Assembly: GCF_005517195.1 (NCBI RefSeq)
Contig: NZ_CP040244.1
Span: forward strand, 7,086,001 to 7,150,000
DNA: 64,000 nucleotides
Direction: 5' to 3'
From: Streptomyces vilmorinianum
GTDB taxonomy: Bacteria; Actinomycetota; Actinomycetes; Streptomycetales; Streptomycetaceae
In this document: positions 34,162 through 42,655 of the stretch, in pieces
How positions within the stretch are numbered: position 1 is the stretch's first letter
Layout of the letters: each line of letters begins with the position of its first letter
Program-made: the position numbers and the translations under genes
The notes under the pieces: generated by a model
The model's database searches: none
Told to the model about the DNA's origin: nothing
What the model saw: only the letters and a program-made list of their open reading frames with translations

Positions 34162-35163
34162 GGCCACCGCCGCGGACCGCAGGGTCCACGGCCAGGTCTC
34201 CGAGATCGCCGCGCCCATCGCCTCGCCGCCCTCGGCGATCGGGGCGCCCCAGCGGCGACCGATACGGCCCCAGATCCAGACGGCGCCCGCCGTGGCCGCG
34301 AGGGCCGGGAGGACGACGACGGCCCACTGGGTCTCGACGCGCGAGAGGCGGCGGGAGGCGTAGGCGAGGAGCCAGCCGCCCGCGAGGGCCAGGAGGGAGC
34401 CGAAGACGGCGCCTCCGACGAGGAGGAGCGCGGCGAGCAGGAGGACCGGGTTGCCGAGGCGGACGCGGCGCGCTGCCTCGGTGGCGGGGGCGGCGTCCAC
34501 GTCCTCGTCCGCGTCCGGATCCGGGTCGGCGGCAGGTACGGAGGCTTTACGAGGGCGGCGCAGCAGACGCTTCCAGCCCCGGCGCGGCGCTTCGTCCTCC
34601 TCGACGGGCTCATCGGCCTCGTCCGTCTCCTCCACCGGCGGCTTGAGGAGTTCCGGGATCTCCACGCCGCCCTTGAACCCCGGTACGAGGTCGTCCCCCG
34701 GTCGCGGTGTGTCGTCCAGGCGCCACCAGTCCGGTTCGGTGTCGGCCACCCCGACCTCGTCCGTCCCCGCCAGGTGGGGTGCGGTCGCCCACGCGTCAGG
34801 CCCAGGACTCGGTTCGGGTTGCGGGCGCGGTTGCGGTTCCGTACGCGGCTTCGGTACCGCTCGCTTCTTCCGCGACCGCCCCCGCTGCCGCGGCACTTCC
34901 GGCCGCTCGAGCCCGGCCGGCGCCGGTACGGGCGGGATCCCCGCCGCGCGGTCCACCACCTCGTCCGGCGTTCCCAGCTGTTCGAGGATGCCGCGCACGA
35001 CGGTCGGACTCTCCTGGCCGTACGTGGCGCGCCGGCGGTCGATCTCGCCCCGGAGCCCCGACACCAGCCGCATCCGCGCGCTCGACGACAGCTGCCGCTG
35101 CTGCGCCAGATCACCGACCCGGCTCAGATAGTCGAAGACCAACTGGTCGCTCTCGATCCCCAC
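34123..35163 (-). CDS. Membrane protein with HAAS-like N-terminal domain
   Basis: 346 residues from GTG 35163, preceded by GGAGGGG. The N-terminal 60 residues (DQLVFDYLSRVGDLAQQRQL, then ARMRLVSGLRGEIDRRRA) resemble the HAAS/permease-prefix signalling domain. A long Pro-, Arg- and then Asp/Glu-rich linker follows (about 75-215). The C-terminal third holds four hydrophobic segments (NPVLLLAALLLVGGAVFGSL, LLALAGGWLLAYA, QWAVVVLPALAATAGAVWIW, and one near the end). Function unknown. The much longer open frame running to 37929 is antisense to the helicase gene and not real. Confidence 0.75.
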   Translation of the reverse strand: MGIESDQLVFDYLSRVGDLAQQRQLSSSARMRLVSGLRGEIDRRRATYGQESPTVVRGILEQLGTPDEVVDRAAGIPPVPAPAGLERPEVPRQRGRSRKKRAVPKPRTEPQPRPQPEPSPGPDAWATAPHLAGTDEVGVADTEPDWWRLDDTPRPGDDLVPGFKGGVEIPELLKPPVEETDEADEPVEEDEAPRRGWKRLLRRPRKASVPAADPDPDADEDVDAAPATEAARRVRLGNPVLLLAALLLVGGAVFGSLLALAGGWLLAYASRRLSRVETQWAVVVLPALAATAGAVWIWGRIGRRWGAPIAEGGEAMGAAISETWPWTLRSAAVASALFLIWRARRH

Positions 35164-35226
35164 AGTGCCCCTCCACGGCCGGTACGCCCCGACGTTAGCG
35201 CCCGCACAGGGGCTAACGTGGGGCGG

Positions 35227-37971
35227 ATGGGGATCGGTGAGCTCGATCGGGAGGCGCACGTGCCCGGAGGAACTGGCGCTGCCGCTGCGCCGCGCACGCT
35301 CGCGGAGGCGCTGCGCGCACGCGGCGACGAAGGGCTTGCCGCGCTGCTGCGGGCGCGCCCGGATCTGCTCTCCCCGGTGCCGAACGACCTGACCCAGCTC
35401 GCCACCCGGGCCGGCACGCGCGGCTCCGTCGTCCGCGCGCTCGAACGCCTCGACCGGTTCACGCTCCAGACCGCCGAGGCGCTGGCCGTGGCCCCGGACC
35501 CGGCCCCGTATCCCGTACTCCTCGGCCTGCTCAGCGGCGACGACGGCGACCCGGACATCGAGGCGGCGCTGCCGCGCGCGGTGGAGGTGCTGCGCGAACA
35601 GGCCCTGATCTGGGGCGACGAGGACCGGCTGCGGCTCGTACGGACCGCGCGGGAGCTGCTCGCGCCCTCGCCGCAGCACCCCTCCCCGACGGGTCTCGGG
35701 CCGACCGTCGCCGAGGCCACGGCCGGAATGTCGCCGGGCCGGATCCAGGAGATCATCGCGACGGCCGGGCTGCCCGCGACGCACGACCCGGTCTCGGCGG
35801 TGGCGGCGCTGACCGAGCTGTTCACCGACCGGGACCGGATGGGGGCGCTGCTCGACACCGCGCCGCCGGAGGCGCTGGCCGTGCTCGACCGGCTGGTGTG
35901 GGGACCGCCGTACGGAGAGGTGACGGCGAACCCGGCCCCGCCCGTGCGGTGGCTGCGCGACCGCGGCCTGCTGCTGCCCGCCTCGCCGCGGACGGTGGTC
36001 CTGCCGAGGGAGGCCGCGCTGCATCTGCGGGGCGGCCGGGCGCACCGGGCGCCGGAGCCGCACGCACCTGAGCTGACCGTCCTGCGCGAGTACCGTCCCC
36101 AGGTTGTGGACAACGCGGCGGCCGGCCAGGCGTCCACGGCGCTCGCGACGGTCGAGGAGCTGCTGAAGGGGTGGGACCAGGGCGGTCCCGCCGTGCTGCG
36201 CGCGGGAGGCCTGTCGGTACGGGACCTCAAGCGGACGGCCGTCGCGCTGGACGTGGCGGAGCCGGTCGCGGCGTTCTGGCTGGAGCTCTGTCACGGGGCG
36301 GGGCTGCTGGCCTCGGACGGCGAGGCGGACGAGCGGTACGCGCCGACGCCCGCGTACGACGACTGGCTCGACCTGCCCCCGGCCGAGCGCTGGGCCCGGC
36401 TCGTCACGTCCTGGATGGTGGGGACGCGCACCGCGGGCCTGGTCGGCGGCCAGGACGCGAAGGGCCGCACACTGTCGGCCCTGGGCCCGGACCTCGACCG
36501 GGGCGCGGCGCCGGAGGTGCGGCGCCGGGTCCTGACGCTTCAGGCCACGCTGCCGCCGGGTTCGGCGGCGGACCCGGAGGCGCTGCTGGCCAGGCTGCGG
36601 TGGGAGCGCCCGCTGCGGGGCGGGGCGGGCGGGGCGGGCGCGGTCGCGTCGGGCGGTGCGGGGGCTGGTACGCGTACGGGCTCCGCTGCGGGCACGGGCG
36701 CCGGCACGGCGTACGGCGCAGGCGCGGGTACGGGCACGGGCGCGGGCCCCGGCACGGCCTACGGCACAGGGGCGGGCGCGGGCGCCGGTACGGCCTACGG
36801 CACAGGGGCGGGCGCGGGCGCCGGTACGGCCTACGGCCAGGGTGCCTCCGGGGCCACCGCCGACCTCCGGTCCCGGATCGCCGTGTGGACGCTCACCGAG
36901 GCCGAGATGCTCGGCGTCACCGGCCGCGGGGCCCTCGCCTCGCCCGCGCGGGCGCTGCTCAACCTGCCCCTCGCCGAGGCCGCGACCGAACCGGTGGCCG
37001 TCCACGGCGTCGAGCTGTCCGTCGCCGCCTCCCGGGCCGCGACCCTCCTCGCGCCGCTGCTCCCCGAGCCCGTCGACCACGTACTCCTCCAGGCCGACCT
37101 CACCGCCGTCGCGCCCGGCCCGCTCCGGCGCCCGCTCGCCGACATGCTCTCCGTGCTCGCGGACGTGGAATCGAAAGGTGGCGCGACCGTCTTCCGGTTC
37201 ACGCCCGGTTCGGTGCGCCGCGCGCTCGACGCCGGACGCAGCGCGTCCGATCTGCACGACTTCCTGTCGGCACACTCCCGTACGCCGGTTCCGCAGCCCC
37301 TCGCGTATCTCATCGACGACGTGGCGCGGAAGCACGGCCACCTCCGGATCGGCGCCGCCTCCGCCTACGTACGCTGCGACGACGACGCGCTCCTCGGCGA
37401 GATCCTCGCCGACAAGCGGTCCGCGTCGCTGCGGCTGCGCCGCCTCGCGCCGACCGTGCTCGCCGCCCAGACCGACCCGGCGGCGCTGCTCGACGGGCTG
37501 CGGTCGATGGGGTACGCCCCGGCCGCCGAGTCCTCGGAGGGCGACGTCCTGATCACCCGCGCCGACGCCTACCGCACCGGCCCCCGCACCGCGCCCGCGC
37601 CCGTCCCCGAGGGCCCGCCCGCCCCGGACACGACCCTGCTCGCCGCGGCGGTCCGGGCGATCCGGGCCGGGGACCTCGCCTCGACGGCCGTCCGCAAGGA
37701 ACGCCCGGAGGGCCGGCCGCTCGCGGGCGGCGAACTCCCCCGCACCTCCCCCGCCGAGACCCTGGCCACCGTCCAGGCCGCCGCGATGACCGGCTCGGCC
37801 GTCTGGATCGGCTACGTCAACGCGGAGGGCGCGGCGAGCCAGCGGGTCATCGCCCCGGTCCGCGTGGAGGGCGGCTTCGTGACGGGCTACGACCACACGG
37901 CGGACGAGGTCCGCACGTACCCGCTGCACCGCATCACGGGCGTGGCGGAACTGGCCGACGACCAGGTCTGA
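35227..37971 (+). CDS. Helicase-associated domain / WYL-like protein
   Basis: 914 residues from the ATG at 35227 (weak ribosome binding site). It resembles the actinobacterial XPB-associated protein (like mycobacterial Rv0862c, next to XPB Rv0861c). An N-terminal winged-helix region (TLAEALRARGDEGLAALLRA, ALERLDRFTLQTAEALAV) is followed by the helicase_C_3-type central part (VDHVLLQADLTAVAPGPL, then DDVARKHGHLRIGAASAYVR). A C-terminal WYL-like segment reads VWIGYVNAEGAASQRVIAP. No Walker motifs are visible, so it is not itself a helicase. A Gly/Ala/Thr repeat of about 75 residues interrupts the middle. The XPB gene lies 579 bp downstream, beyond one opposite-strand gene. Confidence 0.83.
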   Translation: MGIGELDREAHVPGGTGAAAAPRTLAEALRARGDEGLAALLRARPDLLSPVPNDLTQLATRAGTRGSVVRALERLDRFTLQTAEALAVAPDPAPYPVLLGLLSGDDGDPDIEAALPRAVEVLREQALIWGDEDRLRLVRTARELLAPSPQHPSPTGLGPTVAEATAGMSPGRIQEIIATAGLPATHDPVSAVAALTELFTDRDRMGALLDTAPPEALAVLDRLVWGPPYGEVTANPAPPVRWLRDRGLLLPASPRTVVLPREAALHLRGGRAHRAPEPHAPELTVLREYRPQVVDNAAAGQASTALATVEELLKGWDQGGPAVLRAGGLSVRDLKRTAVALDVAEPVAAFWLELCHGAGLLASDGEADERYAPTPAYDDWLDLPPAERWARLVTSWMVGTRTAGLVGGQDAKGRTLSALGPDLDRGAAPEVRRRVLTLQATLPPGSAADPEALLARLRWERPLRGGAGGAGAVASGGAGAGTRTGSAAGTGAGTAYGAGAGTGTGAGPGTAYGTGAGAGAGTAYGTGAGAGAGTAYGQGASGATADLRSRIAVWTLTEAEMLGVTGRGALASPARALLNLPLAEAATEPVAVHGVELSVAASRAATLLAPLLPEPVDHVLLQADLTAVAPGPLRRPLADMLSVLADVESKGGATVFRFTPGSVRRALDAGRSASDLHDFLSAHSRTPVPQPLAYLIDDVARKHGHLRIGAASAYVRCDDDALLGEILADKRSASLRLRRLAPTVLAAQTDPAALLDGLRSMGYAPAAESSEGDVLITRADAYRTGPRTAPAPVPEGPPAPDTTLLAAAVRAIRAGDLASTAVRKERPEGRPLAGGELPRTSPAETLATVQAAAMTGSAVWIGYVNAEGAASQRVIAPVRVEGGFVTGYDHTADEVRTYPLHRITGVAELADDQV
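36607..36845 (+). repeat. GAGTAYGTGAGA-type repeats within the helicase-associated gene
   Basis: About 75 codons of Gly/Ala/Thr with GTAYG recurring about every 10-18 residues. The DNA shows two nearly identical consecutive copies of GGGGCGGGCGCGGGCGCC (about 36770-36830). Low-complexity linker, in frame. Confidence 0.8.
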
Positions 37972-37977
37972 GCCGGC

Positions 37978-38012
37978 ACGGCCCGCACGGCCCGCACGGC
38001 CCGCACGGCCCC
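37978..38012. repeat. CGGCCCGCA tandem repeat
   Basis: Four copies of a 9-bp unit (CGGCCCGCA) lie between the convergent stops of the helicase-associated gene and the small membrane protein gene. No ORF; possibly a terminator region. Confidence 0.55.
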
Positions 38013-38014
38013 GC

Positions 38015-38374
38015 TCAGGAGTGCACGTTGCCGGTCAGCAGCATGACGATCAAGACCGTCCAGCCGACCGTCGCGAGCAGCAGCGGGAACCCCGCCGCGA
38101 GCCCACAGCCCAGCGCCGCGAGCGTGATCCGCCGCTGATGCCGCCGCCGCGTCCGGGCGAGGAACCAGCTCGGCACGATCAGCGCGAACGCCGACACCAG
38201 GCTCCCGACGAGCATGAACGGAGCATCCGCCCACATGCCCTGCGAGCCGGCGGCCGCCACCGCGAGCACCGGCGCGACCACGCTGCCCACGAGCGGGGCC
38301 ACCCACCAGCGCGGGTCGGGCTCGTCCCCCGGGACCGAGGGGGCGACGGCGGGCATCGAGGCGTTGAACGTCAT
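38015..38374 (-). CDS. Three-TM membrane protein
   Basis: 119 residues. After a short polar N-terminus (MTFNASMPAVAPSVPGDEPD) come three hydrophobic segments (WWVAPLVGSVVAPVLAVAAA, FMLVGSLVSAFALIVPSWFL, ITLAALGCGLAAGFPLLLAT continuing to LIVMLL), with a basic loop RTRRRHQRR between the second and third. No family recognised. It sits between the two helicase genes on the opposite strand. Confidence 0.7.
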   Translation of the reverse strand: MTFNASMPAVAPSVPGDEPDPRWWVAPLVGSVVAPVLAVAAAGSQGMWADAPFMLVGSLVSAFALIVPSWFLARTRRRHQRRITLAALGCGLAAGFPLLLATVGWTVLIVMLLTGNVHS

Positions 38375-38549
38375 GCCCCCATCCCACCGCCCGACCCCAC
38401 CCCCGCCCCACCGCGCACGTACTCAATCCCCCCCCACGCCCCGTACTCAGACGCGCTGCTCAGCCGCACACCGCGCTGCCGTCGGGCACACTGGAGGATT
38501 GGCCGTCGCGGCACTCGCGTCACGGCACGGCGGGAAGGACCCTGAAGGC

Positions 38550-40202
38550 GTGAACGGACCACTCATCGTCCAGAGTGACAAGACGCTGCTCCTGGAGGTG
38601 GACCACGAGCAGGCGGATGCCTGTCGGCGGGCCATCGCGCCGTTCGCGGAGCTGGAGCGGGCGCCCGAGCACATTCACACGTACCGGGTGACCCCGCTCG
38701 GGCTGTGGAACGCGCGGGCGGCCGGGCACGACGCCGAGCAGGTCGTCGACGCGCTCGTGGAGTTCTCCCGCTACCCCGTGCCGCACGCGCTGCTCGTGGA
38801 CGTCGCCGAGACCATGGCCCGCTACGGGCGACTCACGCTCTCCAAGCACCCCACCCACGGGCTCGTGCTGACCACGACCGACCGGCCGGTCCTTGAGGAG
38901 ATCCTCCGGTCGAAGAAGGTGCAGCCGCTGGTCGGCGCCCGGATCGATCCGGACACCGTCGCCGTGCACCCGTCCGAGCGCGGGCAGATCAAGCAGACGC
39001 TGCTGAAGCTGGGCTGGCCGGCCGAGGACCTCGCCGGTTACGTGGACGGTGAGGCGCACCGTATCGATCTCGCCGAGGACGGCTGGGCCCTGCGCCCGTA
39101 CCAGAAGCAGGCCGTCGAGGGCTTCTGGCACGGCGGCTCGGGTGTCGTCGTGCTGCCCTGTGGCGCGGGGAAGACGCTGGTCGGGGCCGGTGCCATGGCG
39201 CAGGCGAAGGCGACCACGCTGATCCTGGTCACCAACACCGTCTCCGCGCGGCAGTGGAAGCACGAGCTGGTGAAGCGGACCTCGCTGACCGAGGACGAGA
39301 TCGGCGAGTACAGCGGTACGAAGAAGGAGATCCGGCCGGTCACCATCGCGACGTACCAGGTCCTGACGACCAAGCGGAAGGGCATCTATCCGCACCTGGA
39401 GCTCTTCGACTCCCGCGACTGGGGCCTGATCGTCTACGACGAGGTGCACCTGCTGCCGGCGCCGGTCTTCAAGTTCACCGCCGATCTGCAGGCGCGGCGG
39501 CGGCTGGGGCTCACGGCGACCCTCGTGCGGGAGGACGGGCGCGAGTCGGACGTGTTCTCGCTGATCGGTCCGAAGCGGTTCGACGCGCCGTGGAAGGAGA
39601 TCGAGGCGCAGGGGTACATCGCGCCCGCCGACTGCGTCGAGGTCCGGGTCAATCTGACCGACTCCGAGCGGCTCGCGTACGCGACGGCGGAGACGGAGGA
39701 GAAGTACCGCTTCTGCGCGACGACGGCGACGAAGCGGAAGGTGACCGAGGCGCTGGTGAGGAAGTTCGCCGGGCAGCAGATCCTCGTCATCGGCCAGTAC
39801 ATCGACCAGCTGGACGAGCTCGGCGAGCACCTGGACGCGCCGGTCATCAAGGGCGAGACGTCGAACGCGCAGCGCGAGAAGCTCTTCGACGCCTTCCGTA
39901 ACGGCGAGATCAGCGTGCTTGTCGTCTCGAAGGTCGCGAACTTCTCCATCGACCTGCCCGAGGCGACGGTCGCGATCCAGGTGTCGGGCACCTTCGGCTC
40001 GCGCCAGGAGGAGGCGCAGCGGCTGGGCCGGGTGCTGCGGCCGAAGGCCGACGGGCACCAGGCGCACTTCTACTCGGTCGTCGCGCGGGACACGATCGAC
40101 CAGGACTTCGCGGCGCACCGGCAGCGGTTCCTGGCGGAGCAGGGGTACGCGTACCGGATCGTCGACGCGGACGAGCTGATGGCGGGCGAGAAGGAGAACT
40201 AG
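38550..40202 (+). CDS. XPB-type DNA repair helicase
   Basis: 550 residues from GTG 38550 (GAAGG upstream). Superfamily 2 helicase of the XPB/Rad25 family, a 3'-5' DNA translocase. An N-terminal domain of about 180 residues (IVQSDKTLLLEVDHEQADAC..) precedes motif I LPCGAGKT (near 204), motif II DEVHLLP (near 296), motif III LTATLVREDGRESD, the RED-containing segment, and motif VI QRLGRVLRPK. In eukaryotes XPB serves TFIIH; in bacteria its role is unclear but repair-related. The partner-like gene at 35227 is conserved nearby. The stop shares CTAG with the kinase remnant on the other strand. Confidence 0.94.
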   Translation: MNGPLIVQSDKTLLLEVDHEQADACRRAIAPFAELERAPEHIHTYRVTPLGLWNARAAGHDAEQVVDALVEFSRYPVPHALLVDVAETMARYGRLTLSKHPTHGLVLTTTDRPVLEEILRSKKVQPLVGARIDPDTVAVHPSERGQIKQTLLKLGWPAEDLAGYVDGEAHRIDLAEDGWALRPYQKQAVEGFWHGGSGVVVLPCGAGKTLVGAGAMAQAKATTLILVTNTVSARQWKHELVKRTSLTEDEIGEYSGTKKEIRPVTIATYQVLTTKRKGIYPHLELFDSRDWGLIVYDEVHLLPAPVFKFTADLQARRRLGLTATLVREDGRESDVFSLIGPKRFDAPWKEIEAQGYIAPADCVEVRVNLTDSERLAYATAETEEKYRFCATTATKRKVTEALVRKFAGQQILVIGQYIDQLDELGEHLDAPVIKGETSNAQREKLFDAFRNGEISVLVVSKVANFSIDLPEATVAIQVSGTFGSRQEEAQRLGRVLRPKADGHQAHFYSVVARDTIDQDFAAHRQRFLAEQGYAYRIVDADELMAGEKEN

Positions 40203-41029
40203 GTGGTCGGGGTCCACTCGTAGCGTCGTGTGCCGGGTGTCCGGGTGCAGAGGAGCGCGTAGCCCTCGGGGCTGAACGCGACGTCGAGGTACTTCTCGGC
40301 GGCGCATTCGGTGAAGGCCGTCGGGCCCTCGGGGTCCGGCGGGCCCATGACGGTGTCGGCCGGGACGGTACGGGCGGGCGGGCCGTCCTTCTCGGTGGCG
40401 TCGGCCGTCAGTGCGACGGCGGACGCCACGGCGAGCGCCACTGCGGCGGCGACGGCAGCCACCACCCACCCCACGCGGGGGCGGTGGCCCGGTACGGCGA
40501 CGGGCGCGGGCGGGGATGGGCGCGGGGGTAGGGGCGGGGGCGGGGCGTCCCCGAACCGGTCCGGGACGAGGACAGGCTCGTCCTGCCAGATCACCGGCCA
40601 CCGCTCCGGGCCGAGCGCGTGTCGTGCCCGGGCGATCTCGTCGCGGGCGGCCGCGGCCGACGGGCGCTGTTCCGGCCGGTCGGCGGCCAGCGCGGCGACG
40701 AGGGCGGGCGGGCCTCCCAGGGCGCGCAGGACCAGTCCCGCCGCGTACACGTCCTGGGCGGGCGAGCTGCCCGCCCCGGCGCGGACCTCCGGCGCGAGGT
40801 AGTTGGGGGTGCCCGCCACGAGCGCGGGCGAGGTGAGCTGCAGATGCGGCAGGACCCGGGCCACCCCGAAGTCGCCGAGGAACGCGTGCGGGCGGCCGTG
40901 GCCGCTCGCCGCGAGCAGCAGGTTCGAGGGTTTCACATCGCGGTGCACGAGCCCGGCGGCGTGGACAGCGGCGAGGGCGTCGAGGAGCTGTTCGGCGATC
41001 AACAGGCCGACGGGCGGGGGCAGTTCGCC
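40199..41029 (-). pseudogene. Ser/Thr protein kinase lacking its N-lobe
   Basis: About 275 codons of a PknB-like kinase in sense from GELPPPVGLLIAEQLLDALA onward. It keeps HRDVKPSNLLLA (catalytic loop), GDFGVARV (DFG) and GTPNYLAPEV, then a Pro-rich linker, one transmembrane helix (VGWVVAAVAAAVALAVASAV) and a short extracellular tail. Everything before this, including the Gly-rich loop and the VAxK lysine, is missing. Upstream in-frame codons become Arg/Pro-rich noise beyond about 41035, where a plus-strand coding remnant begins. A TTG at 41002 could start a shorter product, but it could not bind ATP normally. Most likely a 5'-truncated gene. Confidence 0.75.
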
Positions 41030-41031
41030 GT

Positions 41032-41238
41032 AAAGACCCGGCCGAGTCCGCGGCGGACGCCGACCTCCGGTTCGCGCGGCGGCTGCGCGACCTCCTCACC
41101 TCGACGGCGGGCGCGGTCGACATCCTGGACGCGGCCGCCCTTGTCGAGCCCCGGCATCCCGGCCTGGCCGAGATCCTGCGCACCTGCGGCGCGGGGCGCG
41201 CGGACGAGGCCGTCGCCTTGGTGCGCCGACTGACCTGA
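41032..41238 (+). pseudogene. C-terminal fragment of an unidentified gene
   Basis: Plus-strand frame reading KDPAESAADADLRFARRLRD, then LLTSTAGAVDILDAAALVEP, then RHPGLAEILRTCGAGRADEA and VALVRRLT, ending in TGA at 41236-41238. Composition and codon use look like genuine helical protein sequence, while the other frames are Arg/Pro-rich. There is no start codon or ribosome binding site upstream, where the sequence is antisense to the kinase. I read it as the tail of a gene joined to the truncated kinase by a rearrangement. Family unknown. Confidence 0.45.
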
Positions 41239-41274
41239 CCTCGCGGCCTCGCGGCCTCCTGACCGCGTAGCCCC

Positions 41275-41303
41275 TTGCCGGACCGATCGAAAATCGATAG
41301 ATT
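41275..41303 (+). promoter_or_regulatory. Promoter of the DUF2975/HTH pair
   Basis: TTGCCG (41275-41280) and TAGATT (41298-41303) with exactly 17 bp between them match the Streptomyces housekeeping sigma pattern. The start codon is 30 bp downstream. Confidence 0.6.
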
Positions 41304-41304
41304 C

Positions 41305-41321
41305 CCATCGTAACTCGATGG
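41305..41321. promoter_or_regulatory. Palindromic operator before the DUF2975 gene
   Basis: CCATCG-TAACT-CGATGG is a perfect 6+6 inverted repeat just downstream of the -10 box. A related half-palindrome CGAT..ATCG overlaps the promoter (about 41295-41310). A repressor here, perhaps the HTH protein encoded second in the operon, would block transcription. Confidence 0.5.
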
Positions 41322-41332
41322 AAGGATGGGGC

Positions 41333-41818
41333 GTGGGAAAGCTGGCAATGCGTGCGCTGCGCGCCGTGCTCGTGATGGTGCTCGCCGGCACCGTGTTCGT
41401 ACAGGCATTGATGGTGTGGGCGTTGGCCACCGACCCTGAGGACGGGTCGCTCCCGCTGACCCCGCTGCGCGTGATCACGATCCTGGGCATGGCGTCGGTC
41501 CAGGCCGCCCTGGTCTGCGTATGGCGGCTGGTGACGATGGTGCGACGCGGAACCGTCTTCTCCCACGCCGCCTTCCGGTACGTGGACGGCGTGATCGGCG
41601 CGATCGTGGCGGCCGCCCTCCTGTGGTTCGCGGTCACGGCCGTCAATGCGCCGGGCCAGCGGGACGACCCGGGCGTCACCGTCATCATGGGCGGGGTCGG
41701 CGTGGCCATCCTGGGGGTCGCGCTCATCGTGCTCGTGCTGCGGATGCTGCTCGCCCAGGCCGTGGCGCGCGACGTCGAGGCGGCGCGGATGCAGGCCGAG
41801 CTCGACGAGGTGATCTGA
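41333..41818 (+). CDS. DUF2975 membrane protein
   Basis: 161 residues from GTG 41333, chosen for GGAAGGA 6 bases upstream; ATG 41318 lies in the palindrome and is less likely. Four hydrophobic segments (ALRAVLVMVLAGTVFVQALM, VITILGMASVQAALVCVW, VIGAIVAAALLWFAVTAV, VGVAILGVALIVLVLRMLL) match DUF2975. Between the second and third lies MVRRGTVFSHAAFRYVDGV. Such genes regularly precede a small YozG-like HTH gene, as here. The stop and next start overlap (TGATG). Confidence 0.85.
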   Translation: MGKLAMRALRAVLVMVLAGTVFVQALMVWALATDPEDGSLPLTPLRVITILGMASVQAALVCVWRLVTMVRRGTVFSHAAFRYVDGVIGAIVAAALLWFAVTAVNAPGQRDDPGVTVIMGGVGVAILGVALIVLVLRMLLAQAVARDVEAARMQAELDEVI

Positions 41819-42039
41819 TGCCGATCGTGGTCGACATCGACGTGATGCTGGCCAGGCGGAAGATGTCGGTGGGCGAGCTCGCCGAACGCGTCGGGATCAC
41901 CCCCGCCAACCTGGCGGTCCTCAAGAACGGCCGCGCGAAGGCGGTGCGCTTCGCGACGCTCGCCGCGCTCTGCGAGGTGCTCGCGTGCCAGCCGGGAGAT
42001 CTGTTGCGCTGGGAAGCCGACGACGCCGCGGAGAGATGA
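41818..42039 (+). CDS. YozG-like HTH regulator
   Basis: 73 residues from the ATG at 41818. Nearly the whole protein is one XRE/Cro helix-turn-helix: VDIDVMLARRKMSVGELAER, then VGITPANLAVLKNGRAKAVR, then TLAALCEVLACQPGDLLRWE. It belongs to the small Cro-like group represented by Bacillus YozG. Co-translated with the DUF2975 protein; it probably controls its own operon through the palindrome at 41305. Confidence 0.9.
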   Translation: MPIVVDIDVMLARRKMSVGELAERVGITPANLAVLKNGRAKAVRFATLAALCEVLACQPGDLLRWEADDAAER

Positions 42040-42049
42040 CCGACGGCGG

Positions 42050-42427
42050 TCAGTCCATCAGCGCGATGACCGGGGCGATCACGGCCAGCGCGTACTGAAG
42101 GACCACCGCGCCCCTGCGCGCGCCGTACCCGAGCACGCTGCCCGGCAGTACGGCGGCCAGGGCGCCGGCCACGGCACCGAGCCCCACGGCCCAGAAGCCC
42201 GCCGTGACAGCGGGACCGCTCACGCCGTCACCCCCGATGGCGTCCTCCAGCGCGACGACGGCGGTCAGGACGAAGGAGACGAACAGGGCCAGGAAACCGC
42301 CGAGGGCCATGATGCGCAGCCCGCCGGTGGAAGGGGAGGTCGGCGCCGGTGCCGTCGATGTCGTTGCCGTGCTCGTGGTCGTGCTCGTGGTCGTGCTCGT
42401 GCTCGTGGTCGCTGCCGAGGTCGTCAT
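42050..42427 (-). CDS. Membrane protein with Thr/Ser-rich N-terminus
   Basis: 125 residues. The first 35 are almost only Thr, Ser, Ala and Pro (TTSTSTTTSTTTSTATTST), encoded by a repetitive GTGGTC/GTGCTC DNA stretch (about 42360-42420). Three hydrophobic segments follow (LGGFLALFVSFVLTAVVAL, AGFWAVGLGAVAGALAAVLP, VLQYALAVIAPVIALM). No family recognised. Confidence 0.65.
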   Translation of the reverse strand: MTTSAATTSTSTTTSTTTSTATTSTAPAPTSPSTGGLRIMALGGFLALFVSFVLTAVVALEDAIGGDGVSGPAVTAGFWAVGLGAVAGALAAVLPGSVLGYGARRGAVVLQYALAVIAPVIALMD

Positions 42428-42475
42428 GCCCCGATCACATCAGCCGGGCCGGGGCCGCGGTATGCGCCCGCGTAC

Positions 42476-42655
42476 TCAGTCCGGGCCTCCCACGTACTCA
42501 GGACGCGGGTTCCGCACCCCCGCCTCCTCGGCGTACCGGCCGAGGACGACGACTTCGACGGCCGCGCCGGTGAAGGCGCGTATGCCGCGCAGCGCGGTGG
42601 CGAGGCGGCGGGAGCGGGGGATCGTACGGTCCGGGGTGAAGGTCGCTGTGGTCAT
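42476..42655 (-). CDS. 59-residue protein of unknown function
   Basis: Starts at ATG 42655 (MTTATFTPDRTIPRSRRLAT) and continues LRGIRAFTGAAVEVVVLGRY. GGAGG lies only one base before the ATG, closer than usual. A basic helical stretch followed by a short hydrophobic one. No family recognised; it could be a small regulator or a chance frame. Divergent from the HelD gene; the 246 bp between hold a 6-bp hairpin (CGACCC-CTAC-GGGTCG, 42732-42747) but no ORF I can support. Confidence 0.45.
   Translation of the reverse strand: MTTATFTPDRTIPRSRRLATALRGIRAFTGAAVEVVVLGRYAEEAGVRNPRPEYVGGPD

Noticed and set aside
35164..37929. Minus-strand open frame extending the HAAS-like gene to 1268 codons
   Set aside because: Beyond 35163 it is antisense to the helicase-associated gene and low in complexity. 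GTG 35163 has a good ribosome binding site.
38520..41408. 962-codon minus-strand frame
   Set aside because: Arg-rich shadow of XPB and of the kinase remnant in another frame.
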